From: Delphinapterus leucas
Taxonomy: Eukaryota > Chordata > Mammalia > Artiodactyla > Monodontidae
Direction: 5' to 3'
Assembly: GCF_002288925.2 (NCBI RefSeq)
Contig: NW_022098031.1
Span: 13,476,105-13,540,104 of the forward strand
DNA: 64,000 nucleotides
Notes under the pieces: model-generated
Databases searched by the model: none
The model's input: the letters and a program-made list of their open reading frames with translations, nothing else
Told to the model about the DNA's origin: nothing
Shown here: positions 32,931 to 43,693 of the stretch, piece by piece
How positions within the stretch are numbered: position 1 is the first letter of the stretch
How the letters are laid out: each line of letters starts with the position of its first letter
Position numbers and translations under genes: made by a program

Positions 32931-34412
32931 GATCTGTATTCAGAAAACTATAAGACACTGATGAAACAAATCAAAGATGACACAAACAGTTGGAGAGATA
33001 TACCATGTTCTTGGATTGGAAGAATAAATATTGTGAAAATGACTGTACTATCCAAAGCAATCTACAGATTCAATGCAGTTCCTATCAAATTACCAATGGC
33101 AGTTTTTACACACCTAGAGCAAAAAATCTTAAAATTTGTATGGGGACATAAAAGACCCTGAATAGCCAAGCAATCTTGAGGGAAAAAAATGGAGCTAGAG
33201 GAATCAGGCTCCCTGACTTCAGACTATACTACAAAGCTACAGTAATCAAGACAATATGGTATTGGTAGAAAAACAGAAATATAGATCAATGGAACAGGAT
33301 AGAAAGCCCAGAGATAAACCCATGCACCCATGGTCAACTAATCTATGACAAAGGAGGCAAGGATATAAAATGGAGAAAAGACAGTCTCTTCAATAGGTGG
33401 GGCTGGGAAAACTGGACAGCTACATGTAAAAGAATGAAATTAGACACTCCCTAACACTATACACAAAAATAAACTCAAAATAGATTACAGACCTAAATGT
33501 AAGACCGGACACTATAAAACTCTTAGAGGAAAACATAGGAAGAACATTCTTTGACATAAATCACAGCAAGAACTTTTTTGACCCACCTCTTAGAGTAATG
33601 GAAATAAAAACAAGAATAAACAAATGGGACCTAATGAGACTTCAAAGCTTTTGCACAGCAAAGGAAATGATAAATAAGACAAAACGACAGCCCTCAGAAA
33701 GGGAGAAAATATTTGCAAAAGAATCAACGGACAAAGGATTAATCTCCAAAATATGTAGACAGCTCACGCAGCTCAATATTAAAAAAACAAACAACCCAAT
33801 GAAAAAATGGGCAGAAGACCTAAATAGACATTTCTCCAAAGAAGACATACAGATGGCCAAGAGGCACGTGGAAAGCTGGTCAACATCACTAATTATTAGA
33901 GAAATGCAAATCAAAACTACAATGAGGTATCACCTCACACTAGTTAGAATGGGCATCATCAGAAAATCTACAAACAGCAAACGCTGGAGTAGGTGTGGAG
34001 AAAAGAGAACCTTCTTGCACTGTTGGTGGGAACGTAAATTGATACAGCCATTATGGAGAACAGTATGGACATTCCCTAAAAAACTAAAAGTAGAATTGCC
34101 ATATGACCCAGCAAACCCACTACTGGGCATATACCCAGAGAAAGCCATAATTCAAAAAGACACATGCACCCCAATGTTCATTGCAACACTGTTTACAATA
34201 GCCAAGTCCTGGAAACAACCTAAATGCTCATCGACAGACAAATGGATAAAGAAGATGTGGTACATATATACAATGGAATATTAGCCATAAAAAGGAACGA
34301 AATTGGGTCATTTGTAGCGACGTGGACGGACCTAGAGACTGTCATACAAAGTGAAGTAAGTGAGAAAGAGAATAACAAATATTGTATATTAACGCATATA
34401 TGTGGAATCTAG
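32931..34412 (+). pseudogene. L1-C ORF2, C-terminal part only
   Basis: The frame resumes at the [13 protein letters not shown] region after the reverse-transcriptase catalytic core, so endonuclease and polymerase are absent. Stops break 33160-33600. A 228-codon piece (33598-34284) covers the cysteine-rich domain, where the first and last Cys of the C-C-H-C motif are replaced by Arg (KRWSRCGEK and HCWWERK). The last piece ends with the usual Gly-Ile-stop at 34412. It cannot make an enzyme. Confidence 0.92.
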
Positions 34413-34633
34413 AAAAATGGTACAGATGAACCGGTGTGCAAGGTGGAAATACAGACACAGATGTAGAGAAAAAACATATGCACACCAAGGGGGGAATGCA
34501 AGGGAGGGGAGTGGTGGTTGGATGAATTGGGAGATTGGCATGGACATATATACACTATGTATAATATACATAACTAATAAGAACCTGTATAAAAAATAAA
34601 TAATTAAAAAAAAAAAAGAAACCCTTAGGAAGT

Positions 34634-34928
34634 AAAAGGGGGCAGAGAAATGAGCTGATAATTCTCCATATCACACAGCATGGCTGTACCTGCACTTTAA
34701 AGGCATTTCATATTTAAAGAGCTAAAGGATATGTTGCTATCTGTATCTTAATTAGAAATTTGAGCAGTGACATCTTTCAAAATATACTATCTTACAGTTT
34801 GTATTGACACTAGGAATTTCAATGTTGTATGTTCCCTTTTTGCTACAGAGGGAGGTTTTCACTGATCATTCTTCTGGGAGCAAAAATTGCAGAGTTTATG
34901 CAGAGGTGACTTTGGCATTATATAGACA

Positions 34929-34964
<36 letters not shown>

Positions 34965-35445
34965 TGTGTGTGTGTGTGTGTGTGTGTGTGTTGGGAGACA
35001 GAGTGTAGGGTTGTGGTGAGGAAATGGAGGATGGTTCTTATTTCTCCTCCTTTTGTGCTGTGCTGGCCCAGGCAGTAACCTGACTGTCTACAAGTCATCT
35101 TTTATGTGCAAGGCTCTGAAGGGCAACAAGAGTATTTGCAGTTCATGCGCATGTGAGTTGGAAAGGAGCAGCAGGCAGTCAACACAGCATTAGAAGCTGT
35201 AGCACTCTCTAAGCTATTGTAGCAAACAGTATGAAATAGCATTTTGATAATAGCTCAATTTCATTGGCTGCAGCAAAGTTTCAATGAGTAAACGCCTCTA
35301 GAGAAACAGGAAATTCTTCAACCTAAAATCAATTTAGTCAAGATGTCTGCATGGGCACAGGCTCCCCACAAGTTAATAGCAGCTACTTCTTTCAAAAGGG
35401 AGAAGGAGCAAGCTCTGCTTTATTTCAGGCTCAAGCAGATGCCAG
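34634..35445. other. unassigned stretch with TG microsatellite
   Basis: Apart from the TG repeat at 34930-34991, no repeat or gene is recognised. The 71- and 79-codon frames across the microsatellite are artefacts of its periodicity. Confidence 0.45.
34930..34991. repeat. (TG)n microsatellite
   Basis: Fifteen TG units, an AA interruption at 34961-34962, then about fourteen more. The length makes it probably polymorphic. Confidence 0.96.
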
Positions 35446-35448
35446 GTT

Positions 35449-36131
35449 TTTTTTTTAATAAATAAACTTTTAATTTTAGAATAATTTTAGATTTACAGAA
35501 AAGTTTCAAAGCTAGTCTAGAGAGTTCCCATGTACTCTATGCCCGGTTTCCCCTATTCTTAACATTTTACATTAGTAATGGTACATTTGTCCTAATCAAT
35601 TAACCAATAAACATGCATTATTATTAATTAAAGTCTGTACTTTATTCAGTATTCCTTAGTTTATACCCAATGTTCTTTCTCTGTTCCAGTGTCCCCCCTG
35701 GTATACTATATTAAATTTACTTGTCACATCTCCATAGGCAGCTCTTGGCCGTGACCATCTCTTGGCTGTGACCATCTCTCAGACTTTCCCTATGTTTGAT
35801 GACCTTGACAGTTTTGAGGAGTACTGGTCATGTATTTTATAGAATGTCCTCAGTTGGGATTTGTCTAATAGTTTCCTCATGATTAGCCTGGAGTCACCAG
35901 GTTTGAGGAGGAAGACCATTCAAGGTAGAGTATCATTTCCATTCCATCACATCAAAAGTCTGAACATGTACCTTACTGTTGATGTTTTACCTTGATCACC
36001 TGGCTAAGGTAGAGTCTGTCAGGTTTCTCCACTATAAATTTACCCTGTTCCCCACTTTCACATACTCTGGTCTTTAGGAGGAATTCACTATGTGCAGCCC
36101 ACACTTCAAGAGTGGGGACTTAGGCTTCACA
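35449..36131 (-). mobile_element. old L1M-type 3' UTR
   Basis: After the T run the plus strand reads the complement of a mammal-wide L1M 3' UTR: 'tagatttacagaaaagttt', 'gtttcccctattcttaacat', 'gatgaccttgacagttttga', 'gatcacctggctaaggtaga' and 'gtgcagcccacacttcaaga'. Diverged, non-coding. It is interrupted at 36132 by an L1 tail and continues from about 36505. Confidence 0.8.
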
Positions 36132-36169
36132 AAGGCCAGTTTCTGTTTTTTCTTTGAATTTTATTTATT

Positions 36170-36383
36170 GTTTGTTTGTTTTTTGTTTTTTGCGTTACTT
36201 GGGCCTCTCACTGTTGTGGCCTCTCCTGTTGCGGAGCACAGGCTCCGGACGCGCAGGCTCAGCGGCCATGGCTCACGGGCCCAGCCGCTCCGCGGCATGT
36301 AGGATCTTCCTGGACTGGGGCACGAACCCGTGTCCCCTGCATTGGCAGGCGGACTCTCAACCACTGCGCCACCAGAAAAGCCC
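36170..36383 (-). mobile_element. CHR SINE nested in an L1 A-tail
   Basis: T-rich (TTTG)n start, 'gcgttacttgggcctctca' and end 'ccaccagaaaagccc'. 'tatttatt' on both sides (36162-36169, 36384-36391) is its likely duplicated target, within the L1 tail. Translations of this SINE produce several 67-141 codon frames with no biological meaning. Confidence 0.88.
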
Positions 36384-36493
36384 TATTTATTTATTTTTTA
36401 TACAGCAGGCTCTTATTAGTTATCTATTTTCTACATATTAGTGTATATATGCCCATCCCAATCTCCCAATTCATCACACCACCACCACCCCAC
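36384..36493 (-). mobile_element. 5'-truncated L1 3' end
   Basis: 'tatacagcaggctcttatta', 'gttatctattttctacat' and 'catcccaatctcccaattca' are the complement of the 3' end also seen in L1-A (from 3168). Only about 110 bp of the element was inserted; its A-tail is split by the SINE. Confidence 0.82.
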
Positions 36494-36504
36494 AAGGCCA
36501 GTTT

Positions 36505-37340
36505 TTACACGGGCAGATTATGGAAGAAGTTGATACTTATCTTCAAAGCTTGTTCTCCACAAGTGTGTGCTTGTACATTCTGTAGGTTAGTTATCCTATA
36601 GCTACTCACATCCCCTGATTTGGTCCAGGTATTAGGTGGCCACGGGCAGAGACTATGTGGTACCCTTTCCTCCCAGGCACACAGCTAAGCTACATCTCCC
36701 AGGCATCCCTATTTCTGACCAATAGAACGTGACCAGAGGGGATGTGTACCCACAGAAGCCTCCCAATCAGCTCACCTTCTCCCCACACCGGGCTCTCCTC
36801 CAGGTAAAGAATTCATGATACTATTTTCTAATACTTCTAAGATGTATATTTAAAACAATTCAACTTTGCTGACATCAGTGGCACCTTACATTTTTCAAGA
36901 TGTAGTAGCTTAAGCCAAAGTGATGATTCTGTTTTTCCCATCAATGATTGTTTCCGGCCAATGGAGTGGAAGGGGAAGCTCTCTGGGGCGCCGATAGATG
37001 TTTTCTAGCTCTTAAAAAGGGGCTCAAGAAAGATATTTTCCCCCTTCTGGCTTAAGGACTTATGTGAATTGCTATCATTATCTTGCTATCATTGAATTGC
37101 TATCATATCCCAGGAAATTACCCTGGGAACCTGAGTCGACATGCTGAGCATGGCAGAGTGGAAATATGGGAAGAATCTGTGGTTTTAATGATGCTGTTGA
37201 TCTCTGGACTCACCAACAGTGGAACCCACCTCTCTCTGGACTTCTTGATATGTGTACATTAAATCCCTTAATTTAAAAATCACTTGAGCTACTTGCAGCC
37301 AAAACCATCCTAATAGTTATAAAGATAACAGTGAAATAAA
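36505..37340. other. old repeat-like stretch, unassigned
   Basis: After a short end of the L1M 3' UTR, phrases such as 'gcagagactatgtggtaccc', 'ctacatctcccaggcatcc' and 'cttgcagccaaaaccatcct' resemble ancient LTR-type repeats, but I cannot name the family. The 13-mer 'gaattgctatcat' occurs twice, at about 37067 and 37094. No gene is seen. Confidence 0.35.
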
Positions 37341-37379
37341 CACACCTTCAGAAAGCCCATCAAGTGGTGTTAGGGAGAG

Positions 37380-37540
37380 GGCACTGGCACAGGAGTTAGG
37401 GCAGGTGGGTGTCATCCTGCACAGCTGCCAGCAGGTGCTTGATATTGATCAAGTGACTAACTCCTTGGGCTATGGTTTTCTCATTTCTAAAATAAAGGAT
37501 CTCCAAGGCCTCTACCCGTTCTAAAACACTTGTTTCTTGA
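37380..37540 (+). mobile_element. MIR-like SINE remnant
   Basis: 'caagtgactaactccttggg' followed by 'ggttttctcatttctaaaat' and 'aaggatctccaaggcc' follows the MIR middle region. Diverged. Confidence 0.55.
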
Positions 37541-37554
37541 GTGTATCTAGACCA

Positions 37555-37700
37555 AACTCTTCTGTTATATTTAAGTCAGAGGGGGAGTTCAGAGGTTTAA
37601 ATACCTGGCCTAAGGTTTCTTCTCTAGTTAGTGAAGAAACCTTACTGCTGACTTTGTGACTACCAGTCCAGTGTACTCTTTTATTTATGCCTTCCCAAGA
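37555..37700 (-). mobile_element. MIR-like SINE remnant
   Basis: 'cctggcctaaggtttctt' and 'ctttgtgactaccagtcca' resemble the complement of the MIR end. Weak. Confidence 0.35.
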
Positions 37701-37744
37701 AGGCGTTTATTAGAACATATATGGTTCGCACAAAGGTTCACAAA

Positions 37745-38450
37745 CTCAACTCACAATAATTCAAGCCAATTTGTTGGTGTATATGACTGGTAGTCCTGGG
37801 ATTAATTTGGCTTCATACATGGCTGGTTCTGAGAGTTCAAACAATGCTTCTCTCCCTCTCTCTTTCTCTCTCTTCCTTCCGCTTTCTTTTTTTCTTAAGC
37901 CCACTGCATTCTTAATTAAGATCCCTCCACATAGTGGGAGAGATGGACACTCACAGTTGCAGGTGATATTGTCCTCACAGGTCATGATCTTAGCAGAATC
38001 ACCTTCCTTGTAGGGGACATATGTTGATTGTTCGACAAACTTTCGGAAGAAGAATCCCACTTCTTCGAATTCATATGATGGGAATGGGGGGCAACTCCCT
38101 CTCTCACCTAGGGAGGGTGAGATGCACTCCAAGCTGGCCCGTCAGGCTGTTACATTCCCCCGGCCGTGAAGATTGTCTTCACAAGGAAGGTAGGGATTTG
38201 AAATGAAATGACTATCAATACTTTGAAAAGAGGCTGGTAGTAATAAAAATACCAATTTGCCTCCCTCTAGATAAACAATGTAAATCAATCCATTAGAAAG
38301 TACTTGTGAGACAGACTTTGACATTTCTGCTTTGATAATTTTGAAATTTCTCAGAATAATTTTCCATTCGATTGAGGTTTTTCTCTACTTCAGAACTCAA
38401 GTCACAGCTAATGACCCTAAAGACTTTGAATAGTTCCAGAGGTGGTTTAA
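37745..38450. other. unassigned stretch, no gene seen
   Basis: The part at 37745-37930 ('ggcttcatacatggctggtt' with a pyrimidine run of CTCTC/TTTC) looks like an old interspersed repeat. The 123-codon minus frame at 37761-38132 and the 80-codon plus frame overlap on opposite strands and show no domain. Confidence 0.35.
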
Positions 38451-38454
38451 AAGC

Positions 38455-38641
38455 AGGGGCTCTCAAACTTAAGCCTGGGTCAGAATCACCAGGAGAGTTT
38501 GTTAAAACAGACTGCTGGGCCCCTCCTCCAGGGTTTCCAGGTCAGTGGGTCTGGGGTGTAGCCTGAGAATCTGCATTTCTAATAAGTTCCCAGGGACCTT
38601 GCTGCTGGTCCAGGGACCCCACTTTGAGAATCACTGCCCTA
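38455..38641 (+). mobile_element. MER5A-like hAT DNA transposon
   Basis: Inverted ends are visible: 'caggggctctcaaac' on the left and 'ttgagaatcactgccct' on the right. Between them lie the family phrases 'ggtcagaatcaccagg', 'gactgctgggcccctcctcc', 'gagaatctgcatttctaata' and 'ttgctgctggtccagggacc'. At under 190 bp it is the usual non-autonomous form, moved in the past by a Charlie-type hAT transposase. Non-coding and long dead. Confidence 0.88.
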
Positions 38642-38859
38642 GAACATTCATGGAGGCTCCTACATGTACATTATTTAGACATACACATCATTATGACAAA
38701 AGAGGAATCTTATCAATACAAGGTATTATATTCATCATTACAAGGAAAGAATCTTATTTCTTCTTGTAGGCATAGCATAAAAGTTAAACTAGATGTAATT
38801 TTGGAACTGGGATTTTTGAGAGAGACTTTTCAGTTTGAACTTACCAAATCCTTCCATGG

Positions 38860-38950
38860 GCACAGAATCACCCGAGGATCTTTTTAAAACAGAGATTCTC
38901 AATCAGGGTCTCTGGGACGAGGCCTGAGAGTTTGTGTTTCTGGCAGGCTG
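38860..38950 (+). mobile_element. possible MER5-type fragment
   Basis: 'cacagaatcacccgaggatc', 'ctgggacgaggcctgagag' and 'gtgtttctggcagg' echo the neighbouring MER5A-like element, but no inverted ends are visible. Confidence 0.45.
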
Positions 38951-39235
38951 CCTGTAGCAAAGCTAGCCCACGTAAACAAGGCTAGCCCGTATAAATTCTT
39001 GGGAAACAAAGGGTTTTCTGCGTCTCAGGTCCCAGCCCTGAAATGTATGCCTGTTGGTGAAAAGATGACTTTCTCAGAGTGAATTAATGGATGATTTGGA
39101 AGTGGCCCATCGCTTTCTTGCACTGTACCCTCCTAGAGGGCTGGCCTCAAGAAACACATTTCAGCCTCCTTTTTTTTTGTCAGTTTAGTCCAGATTCCCC
39201 AACTTATAGTTTAGGTAGAATCTTGCTGTGACACT

Positions 39236-39440
39236 TTTTTTTTTTTTTGCGGTACGCGGGCCTCTCACTGTTGTGGCCTCTCCCGTTGCGGAGCACAGGC
39301 TCCAGATGCGCAGGCCCAGTGGCCATGGCTCACGGGCCCAGCCGCTCCGTGGCACGTGGGATCTTCCCGGACCGGGGCACGAACCCGTGTCCCCTGCATC
39401 GGCAGGCGGACTCTCAACCACTGCGCCACCAGGGAAGCCC
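39236..39440 (-). mobile_element. CHR SINE, young-looking
   Basis: T run, 'gcggtacgcgggcctctca' and end 'ccaccagggaagccc'. The 6-mer 'acactt' (39230-39235 and 39442-39447) is a short candidate duplication. Little diverged from the other short-form copies. Confidence 0.93.
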
Positions 39441-39449
39441 AACACTTCT

Positions 39450-42120
39450 ATAATTTAGGTTGAAATTCTAACCTCCCAAACACTTTGTGATTAAAGGACC
39501 TAGATGCTGTGGATAATACATTCAAGTTCTCTGGTGACCGTTTGCCTTTTACACATGTCCAAATGGCCTTATTTTTTCATCAGCTCAGTTCAAGTTGTAC
39601 ATAAAGCCCTCTTTGGCCTGCAGTGGCTGTGCCCACTACAGCTCTGGCAACTACTTCTTTCTCCCTCATTCCCACTCTGTTCTTTTAATTTCACTCTTGT
39701 ATTTCAAGAACTTCTGTTTTTGGTTACTGTCTCCAATGGGTAAAGTAACTGGATTTCTTTAAGCAGTGTTTATACGATTTGCGAGAAGGCCTGACTTTTC
39801 AATCCAATCCTTCCTTCCTCACTCAGTGACCCACTGTGACTTCCTAGTGCTGCCATATCAAATCTGTACTCCTCTGCCTGCATTTAAAAGCAGTAATTTC
39901 TGGTGACCTGACATCTAGCAGGCTATGGATTTCTACAAGCATCTTTTCTAATAGAGACCAGTACCTACAGTATCAAACTAGTAATAATGCAGCCAGTGGC
40001 CAGCCTAGGCCAGTGTTCTTCCTGAGCTAAAAGCTGCATCATTTAAAACAAGGGCTCAATGGGAGTTCTGTATCACAGAGCCATAGCTGGCCATCCTTTC
40101 TTGAACATTTTTTGATTACGTTATATTAATAAGAAACAGGCCAAATTCTTTAATCAGTCTCCTTGAGTGAGTGAAAATATTCCACTTCAATACGACAAGG
40201 CTGCATCTCTTAGCTTATAATTAATGAGTGGGAGTTGCACAAGGGCAAATGAAACTCTAGTACATCCGATCTTGTGATGGTTAACATCTATGGATATTCT
40301 GTTCAATGCCGAATTCAATTTAATGTTGAATCACTTCAGGAAATCCAAAGGATTCTCATTACACATGGGTGAGTGTTTCCTCACAGAGGTACAGTGCTTG
40401 GCATCTCCTAGATGAGTGTGAATCACCACTTCGTCTGGCTGCTATACAAGCACACATTGTTTTATTGAACAGAGGGTAAAAAGTCACATAAAACACTGCA
40501 TACTACAAATGGCTGGGGAATAATTTGACTTGCCTTGGTGCAACTTAATTTACACATTGGACTTCTAGAAAATAAAAAAGAACAACTCTGCCATAAATAT
40601 AGCTTAGTCTGGGCACATAAACCATGAATGGCTTTGATTATTATTTTTTTAGTTAAATTCCTCTTACCCTTTTTTTGGATTGTAATATTTTTAAGATAAA
40701 ACTACTTGAAGGTAGGGAGAAAATTAAAGAGAATGAAAATAGGGTAAGAAAGCCTTGCTGTAGGCAAAATAGAAGAGGAAGACAAAGAACATAAATTTTT
40801 CTCAGATTTCTAAAACATAACCATTTATTCCCAACTCTATGGAATATAGCATATTTTCTTCTTTGCAGGGCTGAAATGTTTTTCCCCTGAACTTCTGATT
40901 TTTAGCCACATTTAAGGTTTGGCATATTGTCTCCAGAAAGAAACAATAATGAACTTGTATTTCAAGCTCAGACAACACCCAGGGGATATTGCTTTAAATA
41001 GGATATTCTTGATGACTTTGTAAATTATGCTTGTTCTATAGGATGTCACTATCTCTGGAATTTTGTATACATGAAGATATTTGGATAAATACCGTATGCA
41101 GAGATCCTGATTTGAGCATTTGTGTTAGTAAAGGGAAAAATTAGACTATAACTAGAATATTATCTTGACATTTCCAAACATCCCATGCATTTGTCCTGAA
41201 ATATCCAGTTAAGTGATACTAAAATGTCTTCTGAGGGGAGATCTGAGTTACTTAGAACCTTTACAAGTGAATAATGGGTAAGGATATACATGGATCCAGT
41301 CTGAATTGGTTTCCACACTGAATCAGAATTAAGGAAAAGGGAGAGACAGGCACAAAAATGTGCTCTAGAGCTGTTCTTGACTCCTTACCCCCGAGGCTAT
41401 AGAAAGCCTTGCTGTCACCCAGGATTCCACTGTCGAGCAGAGTTGTACGTAGGAATTTCAGTCCTTTCTTTTATTTCTCATACATTTTAAACTTTGTTTT
41501 CAGTATTGCAGTGCACATTTTTATTTCTACACGTCAATTCATTAAAACCTCTAGCTCTCTTTCTGGAAGGTAATTTAATAGCAGACTGGGGCTTTGCTGT
41601 GGTTTCAGGTATTGCTAATTTTTCTGAAATATCCTTTGGGTTGTTGATTATTCCAGCTCACCTGGTCCCATCTGATGGGTCTGCCTACGCCACACTGAGG
41701 GCAGAGCAATCTTTGGTGAACACCAGGCCTTGGATTCAGGCCTGTGTCACCTCATGGCCATTTTTCCCTCATCTCCTCCCATGATCTCCAGGTGGTGAGA
41801 ACCCATCTTCCTCCCCCCCAACTCTAAAATGCCTTCCTAGTCCGGCTGAAATCTCTCCCTCTTCAGACTCTCTCCTCTGGCATGGGCTGAGGCTTAGAAA
41901 TGAAACCCAAGAAGTCCTGTTTCAGACCTCCCATAGGCAAGGAAGCCCAGCCCAGAGTCTACTACCTGCTTGAATGCAGAAGAGAAAATGAAAAATATCT
42001 CAAAATATTAAACTGCCACACATGTTTTCTTGTTTTTGGATCCTTCAGTTCCTGGATCTGGACCGTAATATCTGATTTTCACAACATGACTTGGATATGA
42101 AGGGCTTGTGGGAGGCCAGC
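39450..42120. other. long repeat-poor stretch, no gene seen
   Basis: I recognise no young or old repeat in about 2.7 kb, the longest such interval here. Frames at 39504-39743 and 41494-41784 (96 codons) have no domain, signal or splice context that I can defend. If there is conserved regulatory DNA in the window, this is one of the better places to look. Confidence 0.4.
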
Positions 42121-42129
42121 TTGCCATAA

Positions 42130-42250
42130 GTTTGGTTAAGAAAGATGGACGTCATGTACGTGGACTTAGAGCCAAAGATTAGAGTTTGAATCCTCCCTCT
42201 TGCTACTACTCAACTGTCATGATGGATAACTTTCTTAACATTTCTCCTCC
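42130..42250 (+). mobile_element. MIR-like SINE remnant
   Basis: 'gtggacttagagccaaaga', 'gagtttgaatcctccctctt' and 'ctcaactgtcatgatggata' follow the MIR head and B-box region. Confidence 0.5.
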
Positions 42251-42480
42251 TCATTCCTTTTCCCCCATCGGACCTCCATTGTCTTTCACCTGGACCACTA
42301 TAAAAATCTCCTAACTAGTCCCTTGTCTCCAATATTACCCTCTCCAGTCTATCATCTATCTTAATCATATATACACATATGGTCACCTCAGGTCCTTCAT
42401 CCAAAACCCTCCAATGACTCCCTGTTGGCCAGAGGGCAAAGTTCAAAATTCATAGCAATTTGTGATGGGCTTTTTCATGC
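42251..42480 (+). mobile_element. L2 LINE remnant, left part
   Basis: 'cacctggaccactataaaaa', 'tcctaactagtcccttgtct' and 'aaccctccaatgactccctg' are L2 phrases in plus orientation. Interrupted at about 42500 by other sequence and resumed at about 42990. Confidence 0.7.
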
Positions 42481-42499
42481 TACTCAGGGGCAGATACTC

Positions 42500-42985
42500 C
42501 CAGTTGTCTTCCAAATTCCATTCTCTCTTTTTTCTATACTAATATTATCACAAATTTTAAACTGAGCACATTGGTCCCCATAGCAGAAGCTATTAGAAAT
42601 CTTTAGCAGTAGACGTGGCCATGTGACTAGCTCTGATGAATGAATTATAAGCAGAAGCGTCCCATGGCAGCTTCTACAAATCTCCCTTAAAAGAAAGCTA
42701 GTTTATGCCTTTGTTCCTTTTTTCTTTTCTTTCCCTTCTTTCTGCTGCTCAAAATGTGGATGGGATGGCTGAATCAGGAGTAGCCATCTTGGACCACATG
42801 GAGGCCATGCATTTTGAGAAAAGATCAAATGAATCTGATTTCCTGAAGACTTCTTTTCACCAACCCACCGTACCAACCCAGAAACTTCTTGTTTCTCACT
42901 GGAAACAAGTGAAAACACTTGCTCTCACTTGTTTAGCTCTAGTAAAGCTAGAAAACGCTCTCCGATCTCATTTTCCTCCTTTCCG
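42500..42985. other. insertion in L2, old LTR-like sequence
   Basis: It separates two parts of one L2, so it is younger than that L2. 'cgtggccatgtgactagctc' and 'ggagtagccatcttggacca' resemble an ancient LTR-type repeat that I cannot name. The 153-codon frame at 42705-43166 crosses this junction into L2, so it is not a gene. Confidence 0.4.
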
Positions 42986-42989
42986 TACT

Positions 42990-43385
42990 CATAAGCATGC
43001 TGAACTGTTTGCTGTTCTTGAATTTATCATACAGTTCCTTGCTTCTGTGCCTTGCCACTTCTCTGCTTTATGTTTTATCTTTTCTGGCAAATTTCTTGTT
43101 AAGACCCACTTCAAGAATCTCCTCCTTTGGAAAGACTATTCACTCACACCCAGGCAAATACGGTAATTTTTTTTTTTCCATCATTGTATCTCGTGCATCT
43201 GACTAACACAGACTCATCACATCCCACTATCAATGTTTTATTTACCTATTTGTTCTACATAATAGACAGTGAACTTCATCAGGTCGTGACTAAGTTGTTT
43301 TCATCTTTGTATTTCCAGTGACTAGCACACATTTGGGTCCAAAATTAAAATTATTGAATGGATGAATGATTGAATGAAATTCTCT
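42990..43385 (+). mobile_element. L2 LINE remnant, right part with 3' end
   Basis: 'cttgcttctgtgccttgcca', 'tcaagaatctcctcctttgg', 'gacagtgaacttcatcaggt' and the terminal 'gaatggatgaatgattgaat' give the L2 3' end. Confidence 0.72.
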
Positions 43386-43693
43386 TAACTTCCATTCCAT
43401 CATCTGTAAAATGACAGTAATATTAATTCCCATCCTATAGATTTTATTTTTTGAGAATTACATGAGATGAGAAATGAGAAGTTTCTTTGTAACTATAACG
43501 TGTTATCCAAAAAGTAAAGATATTGTGTATTTATGCAGATTTCTACTATGTGGTCAGTCATCTTGCACAAATATAATGTGTATAGAATCCAGGGCTATTG
43601 ACCTACATTAAACCTACAGGAAATGGAAGCAAAGGATGAATCAGAAAGAGGGCATACTTCTGATACTAGCAATGTAAAAATTAGTAAAGAGTT
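43386..43693. other. unassigned stretch
   Basis: 'aacttccattccatcatctg' may begin a MIR-like fragment. Nothing else is recognised. Confidence 0.35.

Larger units (their letters stand above)
31228..34617 (+). mobile_element. L1-C: chimeric, internally deleted LINE-1
   Basis: Between the duplications lie, in order: 154 bp of unassigned sequence; about 70 bp of an older L1 ORF2 (31382-31450); L1-C 5' UTR from about 31466; ORF1 from 31805; the spacer; a CHR SINE (32723-32930); the C-terminal part of ORF2; 3' UTR from 34413; and an A-rich tail. About 2.4 kb of ORF2, compared with L1-D, is missing where the SINE sits. The 5' segment is inside the duplications, so it probably arrived with the L1. 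Confidence 0.85.
31212..34633. repeat. target-site duplication pair around L1-C
   Basis: 'gaaacccctaggaagt' (31212-31227) and 'gaaacccttaggaagt' (34618-34633) agree at 15 of 16 positions. The right copy follows the L1-C poly(A); the left copy lies 238 bp upstream of the first L1-C homology. Confidence 0.88.
36132..36504. repeat. target-site duplication pair around an L1 tail
   Basis: 'aaggccagttt' occurs at 36132-36142 and 36494-36504, flanking the L1 tail together with the SINE nested in it. Confidence 0.8.

Noticed and set aside
37761..38132. 123-codon minus-strand frame
   Set aside because: It overlaps a pyrimidine-rich run and an old repeat-like stretch, and a plus-strand frame covers the same bases. 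Nothing supports translation.
42705..43166. 153-codon open frame
   Set aside because: It runs across the junction between an inserted old repeat and an L2 remnant, so it cannot be an inherited gene.
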